Source: Streptomyces sp. NBC_01428 (GTDB taxonomy: Bacteria; Actinomycetota; Actinomycetes; Streptomycetales; Streptomycetaceae). Taken from it: a DNA stretch of 64,000 nucleotides. The notes under the pieces are model-generated. The model was not told where the DNA came from, did not search any database, and saw nothing but the letters and a program-made list of their open reading frames with translations. Of the stretch, positions 1-7,565 are shown piece after piece. The position numbers and the translations under genes are program-made. How positions within the stretch are numbered: the stretch's first letter is position 1; the number at the start of each line of letters is the position of its first letter. The DNA lies in assembly GCF_036231965.1 (NCBI RefSeq), contig NZ_CP109499.1, positions 4,154,001 through 4,218,000 of the forward strand, given 5' to 3'.

Positions 1-538
1 TTCCGGTGCCACGGCATCCGCCGCTTCCCCTAGCGCGAGCAGCACAACCGGCGCCGATCGCCCCGAAATCACCTTGCCCAACGGGGTGAAGGACGAGTTC
101 GAGAGCTGGAAGACGGGCGACGCGACGAAGGACGCAGTCCTCGCCGACGCCGGCCACGCCCAGACGGCTACGAACGACGCCATCATCAAGGGCACATCCG
201 ACACCCCTGGCATGACCTTCTACTACAAGGGCAAAGCCCTGACATCGTCTACCCAGTGGGTGCAGAAGTGGTTGGACGCAGGCATCACCTACACCGGAAC
301 CACGCGCTACTACCGGCCGAAGGTCGAAATCTTCGACAACAAGTCTGCGGGCGTTTCGTACTGCGCAGATGAAAGCAAGGCATACAACCAGGACCGAAAG
401 ACGAAGAAGGTCGACAGGTCCTCAGCCGGCAAGGACGGGTTCGTTCTGTACAACACGCGCCTGGAGAAGAACGGTGCGGGTGTCTGGCAGACCTCGGACG
501 GTACCTCGGTGCGGGGGAGCAAGACATGCGTTCAGTGA
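1..538 (+). CDS. Secreted or lipoprotein-like protein, 5' end cut off
   Basis: The frame is open from base 2 to the TGA at 536-538, so about 178 C-terminal residues are seen and the start lies outside the window. The visible part begins with an Ala/Ser/Thr/Gly-rich stretch of the kind that links a signal peptide or lipobox to a folded exported domain. A domain rich in Lys, Asp and Tyr follows, with two cysteines (in SYCADE and in the last residues KTCVQ) that could form a disulphide outside the cell. It overlaps the next exported protein by 13 bp, so the two are probably translated together. I recognise no enzyme motif. An exported lipoprotein of unknown role is an inference from composition and context. 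Confidence 0.6.
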   Translation, partial: SGATASAASPSASSTTGADRPEITLPNGVKDEFESWKTGDATKDAVLADAGHAQTATNDAIIKGTSDTPGMTFYYKGKALTSSTQWVQKWLDAGITYTGTTRYYRPKVEIFDNKSAGVSYCADESKAYNQDRKTKKVDRSSAGKDGFVLYNTRLEKNGAGVWQTSDGTSVRGSKTCVQ

Positions 539-1569
539 TCCGGACGCGCACGCTCACCGCCGGAGCGCTCACGATCGTCTGCCTGCTCTGTGCGCCAGAT
601 GTCGCCTTCGCCGCCAAGGGCCCTGGAGGCTCTCAGTTCGATGTGGAAGGCAACAACCAGAAGGACAGCGGTAAGACCCTGGAGTCTCGGATCGTCTTCA
701 GCGGCTCAGTAGGCGATACAAAGGGCGCGCATTCCGGCGGTTTCGCCCCTGTGGGGAACTGGTCTCCGCCTGCCTGTTGGTACGAGCCCAAGTGGTCGCC
801 GGCTGAGTTCGCCGAGCAGTTCCAGAAGGACTGGGACATCCCCAATGCCAGTGGCGTTGGTGAGGCGTACAACCTCGCCAAGGAGCATTACAAGAACGGC
901 GAGCCCTACAAGGACTTCAACAAGTCCCAGACAGGTAAGGGCATGTGGTGGGACGCCGTCCGCGACAAGGACCGCGAGGAGTCTGGCGATCCCGCCGCCT
1001 TCGCCTGCGACACGGCCACCTTCTGGGTGGAGAACGGCCGCACGCCGAACGTGAAGAATGCTGTGACGCCGGAGATCCTTGCCCAACTCGCCTACAGCAG
1101 GATCAAGGTTCCCGACACCAAAGTCACCCTCGCCCCCAAGAACGTCACCAAGGTCAACCTCCCCACTTGGGCCTGGCTCGACAAGGCGACGTTCAAGGAG
1201 GTCTCCGTCACCGCGGCTCTCGACGTCGCCGGGCTCAACATCTCCGCGACGACCACCGCGAAGCCCGCCTCGCTGAAACTGGAGCCGGGTACGGCCGACG
1301 CCGAGACCTTCCCCGCTTCGGGCGAGTGCCAGTTGAACGACGACGACTCGATCGGTGCGCCGTTCGCCAAGGGCAAGGCCCACGAGACACCGCCCTGCGG
1401 CATCAAGTACCTGCGCTCGTCGGGCAACGGGACGTACCAGCTCAGGGCGACCATCACCTGGGACGTGAACTGGACCGGCAGCGGCGGCGCGGGCGGAGAC
1501 CTGCCCGACGGCACCTTCGGGACGACCCAGGACGTGACCGTCCAGGAGATCCAGTCCGTCAACCGTTGA
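526..1569 (+). CDS. Secreted protein of unknown function
   Basis: This 347-residue protein has a clear Sec signal peptide: a basic start (MRSVIRTR), a hydrophobic core to about residue 23, and an AFA cleavage site near residue 29. The mature part has few cysteines and shows no catalytic motif I know. The C-terminal third has alternating hydrophobic residues ending in TYQLRATITWDVNW, which looks like a beta-sandwich or Ig-like fold (inference). The ATG at 526 overlaps the end of the upstream exported protein, so they are likely one operon. A terminator hairpin follows 10 bp after the stop. GC at third positions is somewhat lower than in the housekeeping genes further on. Confidence 0.7.
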   Translation: MRSVIRTRTLTAGALTIVCLLCAPDVAFAAKGPGGSQFDVEGNNQKDSGKTLESRIVFSGSVGDTKGAHSGGFAPVGNWSPPACWYEPKWSPAEFAEQFQKDWDIPNASGVGEAYNLAKEHYKNGEPYKDFNKSQTGKGMWWDAVRDKDREESGDPAAFACDTATFWVENGRTPNVKNAVTPEILAQLAYSRIKVPDTKVTLAPKNVTKVNLPTWAWLDKATFKEVSVTAALDVAGLNISATTTAKPASLKLEPGTADAETFPASGECQLNDDDSIGAPFAKGKAHETPPCGIKYLRSSGNGTYQLRATITWDVNWTGSGGAGGDLPDGTFGTTQDVTVQEIQSVNR

Positions 1570-1923
1570 TGGAGTGCGGGGGCCTGCTCCGAGCCGACCA
1601 CATGGAGCGGGCCCCTACCTGCGACGACGGGGCGTTTCGCCCAGAGGCCGCGGACTCGCATCACGTCGGAGACGACATCCCACTTCGCGATCCGGAATCA
1701 CGGAAAGATCACCACATCACCAAGTCGATGCAAACTCAGGCCCATGCGCATCCCAAACAACATCGCACCCTGTCCCACGCTGTTTGCGTGCAGACGCCAG
1801 TAAGTAGGATCGCCGCGGTGATCGTCACATCCGAAGGTGCCGGGCTCCATCGACACCTCCGCCGCGAGATCTGTGCGGACCTGTCCAGGCGATCCCTTCA
1901 CGGACGCAACGGGGGCGACCATC
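1570..1923 (+). promoter_or_regulatory. Intergenic region with promoter of T7SS module A
   Basis: These 354 bp hold the terminator listed separately and a promoter-like pair: TTGCGT (1783-1788), 16 bp, TAGGAT (1805-1810). This would start transcription near 1817 and leave a leader of about 107 nt before the GTG at 1924. The stretch ACGCCAGTAAGTAGGAT resembles the sequence before the esx gene of module C (GCGCCATAAGTAAGCT). A longer reading frame begins at 1837, but the first 29 codons lack a good ribosome site and the homology with the other small proteins begins at 1924. Confidence 0.4.
1579..1615 (+). terminator. Terminator after the secreted-protein operon
   Basis: A 12-bp stem, GGGGCCTGCTCC (1579-1590) with GGAGCGGGCCCC (1604-1615), closes a 13-nt loop. 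It contains one G-T wobble and starts 10 bp after the stop codon. There is no T-run, as is usual for Streptomyces terminators. Confidence 0.7.
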
Positions 1924-2226
1924 GTGAGTGACCTGCGGCTCGAAGGAACGATCTTCGAGGATCTGCGGAAGACCTTCTCCACCGTCACCGACCGCGTGGA
2001 CGCCGCACGCCGCACCCTTCGCGGTACCGACGGCTCGGTCGTCGGTGACAGCGGTCTCGTGGACGACGTGCACGACTTCGCGGACGACTGGGGTTACGGG
2101 ATCAAGCAGCTCGGGAAGCACACGCAGGGCGCGATCAAGATGATCGACAAGATCGGGAAGTCCTTCGAGAAGCTGGACCTGGATCTCGCGGAATCCCTCA
2201 AGGCCCCGAAGAAGAAGGGGAACTGA
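1924..2226 (+). CDS. WXG100-like small T7SS protein, module A
   Basis: This 100-residue acidic, helical protein matches the size of WXG100/ESAT-6-type proteins, which form helical hairpins and are exported by type VII secretion. Trp56 sits in DDWGYG at the presumed turn between two helices. Two paralogues in the window (8966-9280 and 12593-12895) have Trp at the same position 56. The C-terminal secretion motif YxxxD/E appears here as F81-E-K-L-D85, with Phe in place of Tyr. The tail is Lys-rich (APKKKGN). The GTG at 1924 gives a product collinear with the paralogues. The gene lies 7 bp before the large module A protein, its probable partner. Confidence 0.75.
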   Translation: MSDLRLEGTIFEDLRKTFSTVTDRVDAARRTLRGTDGSVVGDSGLVDDVHDFADDWGYGIKQLGKHTQGAIKMIDKIGKSFEKLDLDLAESLKAPKKKGN

Positions 2227-2233
2227 GGCGGCG

Positions 2234-3514
2234 ATGGGACGACCTTCCTTCCCCCACATAGGCTGGGACCCGACCCCCGGCGATGTGCAGCAGACCCGGG
2301 AACTCGCCAAGAAACTCGGCGGACTGGCGGGCGAGTTGGGGACCGCCCTGCGGGAGCTGCAGCAGATCGAGCTCGGTGCCTGGAAGGGCAAGACCGCGAT
2401 CGCGTTCAGCGAGCACATATCCACCGATGTGACGCCGCTGATCAAGCAGAGCCACGACTCCTTCGACAAGGCATCACGTGCCCTGCATCGCTGGTCGGGG
2501 CAGCTGAGTGACTTCCAGGACGAGGCCGACCAGCTGGAGAAGGAAGCGGGAGACAAGCTCGACGCCAAGGCCGATGCCCAGCAGAAGGCCGACCAGAAGG
2601 GCGACGGCAAGGGCAGCGAAGCACTCGGCAAGGCCTCGGGCCAGGTCGACGCCGTCATCGCCAAGGTCCACGACCTCGAAGACCGCTACAAGAAGGCCGC
2701 GGGGCTCATCAGCAAGGACCTCGACAAGGCCGCGGACATCGCCCCGGACGAGCCGGGGTTCTGGGACAGGCTCGGGGACGGCATCGCGGACGCCTGGAAC
2801 GGAACAGCCGACTGGGTCGCGGACCACGCCGACCTGATCAAGCAGATCGGCGACGTTCTCAGCGACATCACCACCGTTCTGGGTGTCCTCGCCATCATCA
2901 CGCTGCCTTTCGAGCCTCTCGGAGCCATCTTCGGCGCTGCGGCCCTTCTGACCAGCGGACTGGCCCTCCTGGCGCACGGAGTGGCCATGGCAGGCGGCGC
3001 GGACGTCAGCTGGCTGACGATGGGAACCGACGCCATCGGACTGCTCCCCGGGATCGGGATGTTCGGAAAGGGAGCGAAGGTGGCCACGAAGGGCCTGGCC
3101 GCGGAACGTATCGCCGAATTCGGCAAGGGCTTCACCGTGTCGCCCATCGCATCCTCGTTCAACTTCATGGCCACCGGGAAAATGGCGACCGTCGTCGAGG
3201 GCGGCGTAGGAGTGTTGGGGAGGAAAATCGTTCTGGGGGGCGCCGCCAAGAACATCGCCCTGCTCAGCAGCGAGAGCGGGACTATGAACCGCCTGGCAGG
3301 CCTCGCCGAGGCCGGTTACCACCAGGGGCAGTGGCTGGGCACCAAGGGGGCCGCTCTCCTCGGAGAGAAGTTCACGGTCGACCCTCTGAGCAAACTCGGC
3401 AGAGGCATCGATGTCGCCGGCAAGGTGCTACCCAAGGGCATCAGTATCGGACTGCACAGCGGCGAATCCGCCGATCCCGGTAACCGTCTCCATCAATCCG
3501 CCACCGCACACTAA
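2234..3514 (+). CDS. T7SS-associated large protein, module A
   Basis: This 426-residue protein has an N-terminal helical region with WKG at residues 50-52, like a WXG turn, preceded by WDPTPGD at 11-17. A Lys/Asp-rich coiled region spans about 90-170. A strongly hydrophobic stretch, about 213-256, could form a membrane hairpin. The C-terminal 170 residues are Gly/Ala/Lys-rich with no known toxin motif. The layout resembles putative T7SS-secreted proteins of Streptomyces, in which an N-terminal signal domain and a hydrophobic middle precede a variable C-terminus. Paralogues lie at 7566-8969 and 11328-12593. It could be a secreted effector or a membrane partner of the small protein; nothing here decides which. 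Confidence 0.6.
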   Translation: MGRPSFPHIGWDPTPGDVQQTRELAKKLGGLAGELGTALRELQQIELGAWKGKTAIAFSEHISTDVTPLIKQSHDSFDKASRALHRWSGQLSDFQDEADQLEKEAGDKLDAKADAQQKADQKGDGKGSEALGKASGQVDAVIAKVHDLEDRYKKAAGLISKDLDKAADIAPDEPGFWDRLGDGIADAWNGTADWVADHADLIKQIGDVLSDITTVLGVLAIITLPFEPLGAIFGAAALLTSGLALLAHGVAMAGGADVSWLTMGTDAIGLLPGIGMFGKGAKVATKGLAAERIAEFGKGFTVSPIASSFNFMATGKMATVVEGGVGVLGRKIVLGGAAKNIALLSSESGTMNRLAGLAEAGYHQGQWLGTKGAALLGEKFTVDPLSKLGRGIDVAGKVLPKGISIGLHSGESADPGNRLHQSATAH

Positions 3515-3526
3515 GGCTCGAGACCG

Positions 3527-4423
3527 ATGACGATCTGGCAACCGGACGCGAACGAGACACTGATCGCGCGAGTCGCGGTGGGCTTCGCCACGGGCGCTGC
3601 CAACGCCGTCGCAGACATGCGCTGGTTCCGGGACACCGAGCGGAACGACATTCAAAACGATCTGCCTGGCTGGCCCGAGGGGCCACACTTCACCGTCCGC
3701 GGCAAGAAGGAACGCCGGTTGCGCACGGGTGCGAAGTTCGGAGCAGGCGCGCTGCTCGTCGCAACACTCGGCGTCCTGGAATCCCTGGCCGGCTCGGGCA
3801 GCACAGGGAACGCAGCAACCCTCGGAACCCCGGAGGAGCCGGAGAACGAGGTTGAGGACTTCCCCGTCATGTGGGCACCTCTGGACGGCCTCGCCCGTAC
3901 TCTCCCCTGGCAACTCGACCCCGCTCGCCGGCCCAGGACAGAACACACGCACCTGGCCGTCACGGACCGACGCGTCCTGGTTCTGGGGCTGCAAAACGAA
4001 GCGGACAAGCCCCGCGACAAGGTCCTCTGGGAGACTCAGCGATCTAACATCCGAGCAGTCGCTCGGAAGAAGTTCAGTCTGTACGACACGGACTTCACCA
4101 TCACGTTCGCCGACGGATCCTGGTGCCGACTGGCCGGGTGGAACAGCAACTGCCGCGACGACGCCACCCTCGCCTTGGAGAATCCACTTCCCTTGATGGA
4201 TCGGAACGACCTCACCCCGGGCCAGCAACACGCCGTCCAAAAACTTCTCGCAGGCAAGGACCCTGGCGGAACGCTGCTGATCTACCGGCGACCGAGCGGC
4301 AACGTGTACGTCAACTACCAGCACGACGATCGGGTGGATCCCACCTATGGCATCGGCAGCGAAGCATTCAAGTTGATGGACCCGGACGGGGAGAACGCCC
4401 GATTCCACAAGGGCGACATCTGA
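3527..4423 (+). CDS. Module A protein, hydrophobic segment plus PH-like domain
   Basis: The 298-residue product has a polar N-terminus, a hydrophobic segment at about 71-90, and then a region (about 140-215) reading THLAVTDRRVLVLG ... VLWET ... FADGSWCRLAG. That order of strands resembles bacterial PH-like domains, which often sit at the membrane (inference from pattern). The last 45 residues, RRPSGNVYV to FHKGDI, recur in degraded form at 5121-5258. It starts 12 bp after the large module A gene and is probably in the same operon. Modules B and C have different membrane proteins at the equivalent place, so this component is the variable one. Confidence 0.55.
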   Translation: MTIWQPDANETLIARVAVGFATGAANAVADMRWFRDTERNDIQNDLPGWPEGPHFTVRGKKERRLRTGAKFGAGALLVATLGVLESLAGSGSTGNAATLGTPEEPENEVEDFPVMWAPLDGLARTLPWQLDPARRPRTEHTHLAVTDRRVLVLGLQNEADKPRDKVLWETQRSNIRAVARKKFSLYDTDFTITFADGSWCRLAGWNSNCRDDATLALENPLPLMDRNDLTPGQQHAVQKLLAGKDPGGTLLIYRRPSGNVYVNYQHDDRVDPTYGIGSEAFKLMDPDGENARFHKGDI

Positions 4424-4445
4424 CCGGAAGGGAATCCGATCTCCT

Positions 4446-5108
4446 ATGTCCACACCTGCGATACCTGTTCTGTCCGAGCTCGACGACATACCGCCGCTCT
4501 CGTTCACCACACCCGAAGGCTTCTTCAGCCTGCCTCTGGCGGCGACGCCCGACGACCGTGCCGCCCTCTCCGAGTCGTTCGTACGAGAGCTCTACTCCCG
4601 CGGCGATGAGGCACTGTGGACGCCCGCGGCGCCGTACTACGCGGCGCTCGCGGAGCAGTTGGCGCACACCGGCGTCTCGTACTCGGCGATGGGCCTCTTC
4701 TCCACCGACGACGGTGGTGTGGTCCAGTGCGCTCTGACGGTGGCCGCCGTGGAGACGGAGCAGAACGATCCCGAGATCGCCGCCCACGGCATCCTCACGG
4801 CGCTCAGCAGTGATCCACACCGCGATGCCCGGTGGCTCGACCTCCCCTGCGGTCCTGCGGTCTCGTGCGTGACCATGCGAGAGGTGACGCTGGCGCCGGA
4901 GGTCACCGCCAGTGGTGCCGAGGTGCAACTCCTCACCGGGCAGATCCAGGTGCAGGTGCCGTTCCCCACGGGTCCCTACACCGCGGTGTTCACCCTGGAC
5001 ACCGCGTCCACCGAGTACTGGGGCGAGTTCTGCGACCTGTTGATCGCTGTTCTCCGGACGTTGTCGTTCCGCGACACTGCCCCCGACACCTCTGACGCGG
5101 CATCGTGA
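4446..5108 (+). CDS. Module A soluble companion, LPCGPAV family
   Basis: This 220-residue soluble protein has no signal peptide or membrane segment. It carries an SFTTPEGFFSLPL start, a central LPCGPAVSCV, and a C-terminal QVQVPFPTGPYTAVFTLDTAS. The protein at 10054-10722 in module C shows the same three landmarks (MPDGFFEIPM, LPCGPAVCCI, QVQVPLTNGTVVVLEMST), so the two are paralogues. The protein at 5295-5894 is a more distant member (LPIGPAVRVR). The constant pairing with WXG100-like genes suggests a chaperone, immunity or assembly role, as EspG plays in mycobacterial ESX systems, but no similarity to EspG can be claimed. Confidence 0.6.
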   Translation: MSTPAIPVLSELDDIPPLSFTTPEGFFSLPLAATPDDRAALSESFVRELYSRGDEALWTPAAPYYAALAEQLAHTGVSYSAMGLFSTDDGGVVQCALTVAAVETEQNDPEIAAHGILTALSSDPHRDARWLDLPCGPAVSCVTMREVTLAPEVTASGAEVQLLTGQIQVQVPFPTGPYTAVFTLDTASTEYWGEFCDLLIAVLRTLSFRDTAPDTSDAAS

Positions 5109-5258
5109 CATGCGGTGGTGACGCGACGCCCCAGCGGAAACTTCACGATCGAAGTGCCGTACGAACCACTTCCCGATCCACGCAGCGGGAGTGATCCCCG
5201 GCTCAAGATCATGGGGCCCAACGGCGAGCACGTGAATTTCAAGCCGGGCGATTTCTGA
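5109..5258 (+). pseudogene. C-terminal remnant of a second PH-like module protein
   Basis: Directly after the TGA at 5106-5108, in the same frame, comes TRRPSGNFTIEVPYEPLPD and, after a short stretch, KIMGPNGEHVNFKPGDF with a stop at 5256-5258. This matches the last 45 residues of the 3527-4423 product (RRPSGNVYVNY ... KLMDPDGENARFHKGDI). It is therefore the tail of a duplicated copy whose body has been lost. A GTG at 5115 could start a 47-residue peptide, but there is no good ribosome site. The fragment fits a scar of module duplication and deletion. Confidence 0.6.
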
Positions 5259-5294
5259 GTCAGCGCGAGCCGGCCCACTCCATCGCGACCGAAC

Positions 5295-5894
5295 TCACCG
5301 AGCCGACGTCACCATGACCGTCTCCGCCAGGCCGTCCGTCAGCGCGCACAGCGCGTCCGTGTGGGCCAGGGCGCGCCAGGACGTGAGGAGGACGAGGCCC
5401 CACTTCTCGTCCGGGCAGATGCCGTAGGCGCAGGTTTCCAGTACGGTGCCCGTTCCGTCGCGGTCGGGTTCCTGGACGTAGGCGTGCCGGACGCGTACGG
5501 CGGGCCCGATGGGCAGGGTGCGGTGCTCGGCCTCGGGCGGGCGGAACGAGATGCTGGTCGGTGTGGCCAGGTAGCGGTGCAGCAGGTCGACCGTCACCGC
5601 GGGGTACGTCTCGTCGGCGACCAGGGCCGAGAGCTCGACGCGGGCCAACTCCCCCAGCCGGGGCTCGGGGACGTACGAGAGCGCGACGATCGGGGCGCGG
5701 GTGCGGGCGTCGGCCGCCGCCTCGCCCAGTTCGACGGCGAGCGCCTCGGTCAACCGTGCGTCGGCTTCGTGGCCGGCCCGGAGACGGGCCGCCTCCTGAG
5801 CCCAGGAGTCCAGATCGACCGCACCGCGCACGGGCAGGGTCACGGCGCCGTCCGGTGCCTTCATGTGGACGGTGGAATCGGCGTACTCGGGCAT
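5295..5894 (-). CDS. Module B soluble companion, LPIGPAV family
   Basis: This 199-residue cytosolic-looking protein is the last gene of module B. LPIGPAVRVRHAYVQEPD near residue 130 corresponds to LPCGPAV in the module A and C companions, and the C-terminal half is beta-rich in all three. The ATG at 5892-5894 shares one base with the stop of the upstream gene (TGATG), which argues for translational coupling. A start 12 bp further upstream is also possible. Its stop lies 36 bp from the remnant at 5258, with which it converges. Function unknown. Confidence 0.6.
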   Translation of the reverse strand: MPEYADSTVHMKAPDGAVTLPVRGAVDLDSWAQEAARLRAGHEADARLTEALAVELGEAAADARTRAPIVALSYVPEPRLGELARVELSALVADETYPAVTVDLLHRYLATPTSISFRPPEAEHRTLPIGPAVRVRHAYVQEPDRDGTGTVLETCAYGICPDEKWGLVLLTSWRALAHTDALCALTDGLAETVMVTSAR

Positions 5895-6622
5895 CAGGCC
5901 ATCCACTGGAGGGTGCGGGCGATCGAGTCGAAGAGCGTCACCAGCGCGTCCGCCAGCGGCTCCATGGGGGTGGAGAAGGAGAGCAGCAGGCGCTGGTCGC
6001 TGTGCGGTACGGCGAGGTGGACGTCGAGGTGCGTGACGGTGAGCCTGTTGCCGTCCGGGTCGTCCGGCGAGGGCGTGCGGCGGTAGAGGTGGCGTACGGC
6101 GGGGCCCGCCGGGAGGTCGACGGTGCTGACGTCGGCGCCGTCGGCGGCGAGTGAGAGAGCGGTGTCGGAGAGGTCCCCGGCCTCGGTGCCGGGTGGGGGC
6201 CGCAGGAGGGTCACGACGAGACCGGCGGACACCGGGACCTGGCCGATCACCTGGTCGACGAGGTACATCTCGACCCCGCCGTTCGCGTGGGCCGCTTCGG
6301 CCTGTGCCCGGATCCGTTCCGCGAGCGCGGCCTTCAGCTGGGGCGTGGCCCGGGTCCTGCGCAAGCCGCGGTTGACGAGCTTGTCGATCCGGTGCGGCCA
6401 GCGCTCCGGGTCCAGGACGACACGTTCCCAGCCCTCGGGGACGGCGAGGCGGTAGTCGGAGGGGGGTGCCGAGTGCGTCTCCGCGTCGGTGCCGGATGCG
6501 CGTGTCGGCTCTTCGGCAACGGTCGTACCGCTCCGGTCAGTGGCCGTCCTGCCCCCGGCCCGGTCTGCGACCGTGCTCCGCCTCACGTCGGCAGCCGTGC
6601 CCTGTCTCGCGTCGCCCGTCAT
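5894..6622 (-). CDS. Module B soluble companion, DYRLxVP family
   Basis: The 242-residue product starts with about 60 residues rich in Thr, Arg and Ala that look unstructured. A domain follows, opening PPSDYRLAVPEGWERVVLD, with VSAGLVVTLLRPPPG in the middle, DLPAGPAVRHLYRRTP later, and LQWMA at the end. The module C protein at 9494-10057 has matching landmarks (PPKDYRLLVPREWFRIDLG, PASLVVSLIPTPG, VLPAGEAVRIRT, LRWIM), so these are paralogues. The ATG at 6620-6622 is chosen because the frame upstream is only Arg/Gly-rich. The next gene starts inside its stop codon. Function unknown. Confidence 0.6.
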   Translation of the reverse strand: MTGDARQGTAADVRRSTVADRAGGRTATDRSGTTVAEEPTRASGTDAETHSAPPSDYRLAVPEGWERVVLDPERWPHRIDKLVNRGLRRTRATPQLKAALAERIRAQAEAAHANGGVEMYLVDQVIGQVPVSAGLVVTLLRPPPGTEAGDLSDTALSLAADGADVSTVDLPAGPAVRHLYRRTPSPDDPDGNRLTVTHLDVHLAVPHSDQRLLLSFSTPMEPLADALVTLFDSIARTLQWMA

Positions 6623-6659
6623 CCCGTTGGATCGCTCTCTTCGCTCGGTTCGCCCGCTG

Positions 6660-7487
6660 TCACCCACTCGTTCCGCCTGTCCGCCCCGCTCGCGGGCGCC
6701 CGGTGCGCGGCCCTCGCCGCCCCAGGACCACGGCACCCACGGGGGCAAGGATCAGCGCGGCGGCGGCGCCCAGGGCGGCGAAGGCGCCCGCCGTGCCGCC
6801 GATGTCGGACCTCGTCCCCAGGAAGGGCCGGTAGTGCCCGGCCGGATCGACGACGGCCGTGTCGTCGAGCCCGGCACGGTCGGCGCACTTCTCCCTGTTG
6901 TCGAGGACCCGGTGCACGGAGCCGTCGCCGAGCCGGACCCGGCAGTACGTCTCGCGGGTCCCGTGCGTCCACTGGTGGAGCGGTGCGGCGATCGTCACCG
7001 TCTGCTCGACTCCCCGGACCTTCAGGTACCACTGCTGGGTGTTGAAGGAGACGGTGAGCACGAGAGCCGCGTACGCCGCGACAGTGATCCAGCGCAGCGC
7101 CAGGCCCCCGTACGACGCGCGGGTCCGCAACGCCGTGAAGAGAACACCCAGGCCACAGACCACGCCCACGAGCACTGCGGTCTCGTGGATCAGGAGGGTG
7201 CCCAGCACGGTCAGGGCCACACCCGCGACGGCCGCCGCGAACAGCAGCGCCCAGGGTCGTACGGCAGCACGCTCCGGTGGGCCCTCGTCGTCGCCGGGAT
7301 GCCGTGTTTCCTGGTGGGCGGTGAACTCGGAGAGGACGCCCCGCACGCGGACCATTCCACCGTCCTGCGCGGCCATGCGGCGCAGTTCGGGCAGTCCCAT
7401 GCCGATCTGTTCCAGCGTTCGCCGTCCGTCCTCCGGCAGGCCCGCGAAGAGTGCGTCGAGGGACTCGGCACCGTCTTCTCCTGTCAC
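6660..7487 (-). CDS. Module B membrane protein
   Basis: This 275-residue protein has an acidic cytosolic N-terminus of about 75 residues. Two or three closely spaced membrane helices (VRPWALLFAAAVAGVALTVL, then TAVLVGVVCGLGVLF and WITVAAYAALVLTV) follow. A domain of about 100 residues with two cysteines (ETYCRV, REKCAD) comes next, then one more helix (ALGAAAALILAPVGAVVLG) and an Arg-rich tail. The cysteine-bearing domain is probably outside the membrane. It starts with GTG 78 bp after the large module B gene. The equivalent module C gene (10719-11300) also encodes a small membrane protein but is not clearly similar. It could be a membrane anchor for the exported pair (inference). Confidence 0.6.
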   Translation of the reverse strand: MTGEDGAESLDALFAGLPEDGRRTLEQIGMGLPELRRMAAQDGGMVRVRGVLSEFTAHQETRHPGDDEGPPERAAVRPWALLFAAAVAGVALTVLGTLLIHETAVLVGVVCGLGVLFTALRTRASYGGLALRWITVAAYAALVLTVSFNTQQWYLKVRGVEQTVTIAAPLHQWTHGTRETYCRVRLGDGSVHRVLDNREKCADRAGLDDTAVVDPAGHYRPFLGTRSDIGGTAGAFAALGAAAALILAPVGAVVLGRRGPRTGRPRAGRTGGTSG

Positions 7488-7565
7488 GAACCGGCTCCCT
7501 GTTCCGTGGCCCGCCGCGGCGGTTCCGTGCGGGGGGCGCCGCGTCGCCGGCGTCGTCCGTTCGCG

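Noticed and set aside
1837..1923. 29-residue N-terminal extension of the module A small protein
   Set aside because: No ribosome site, unlike composition, and the paralogues align only from 1924.
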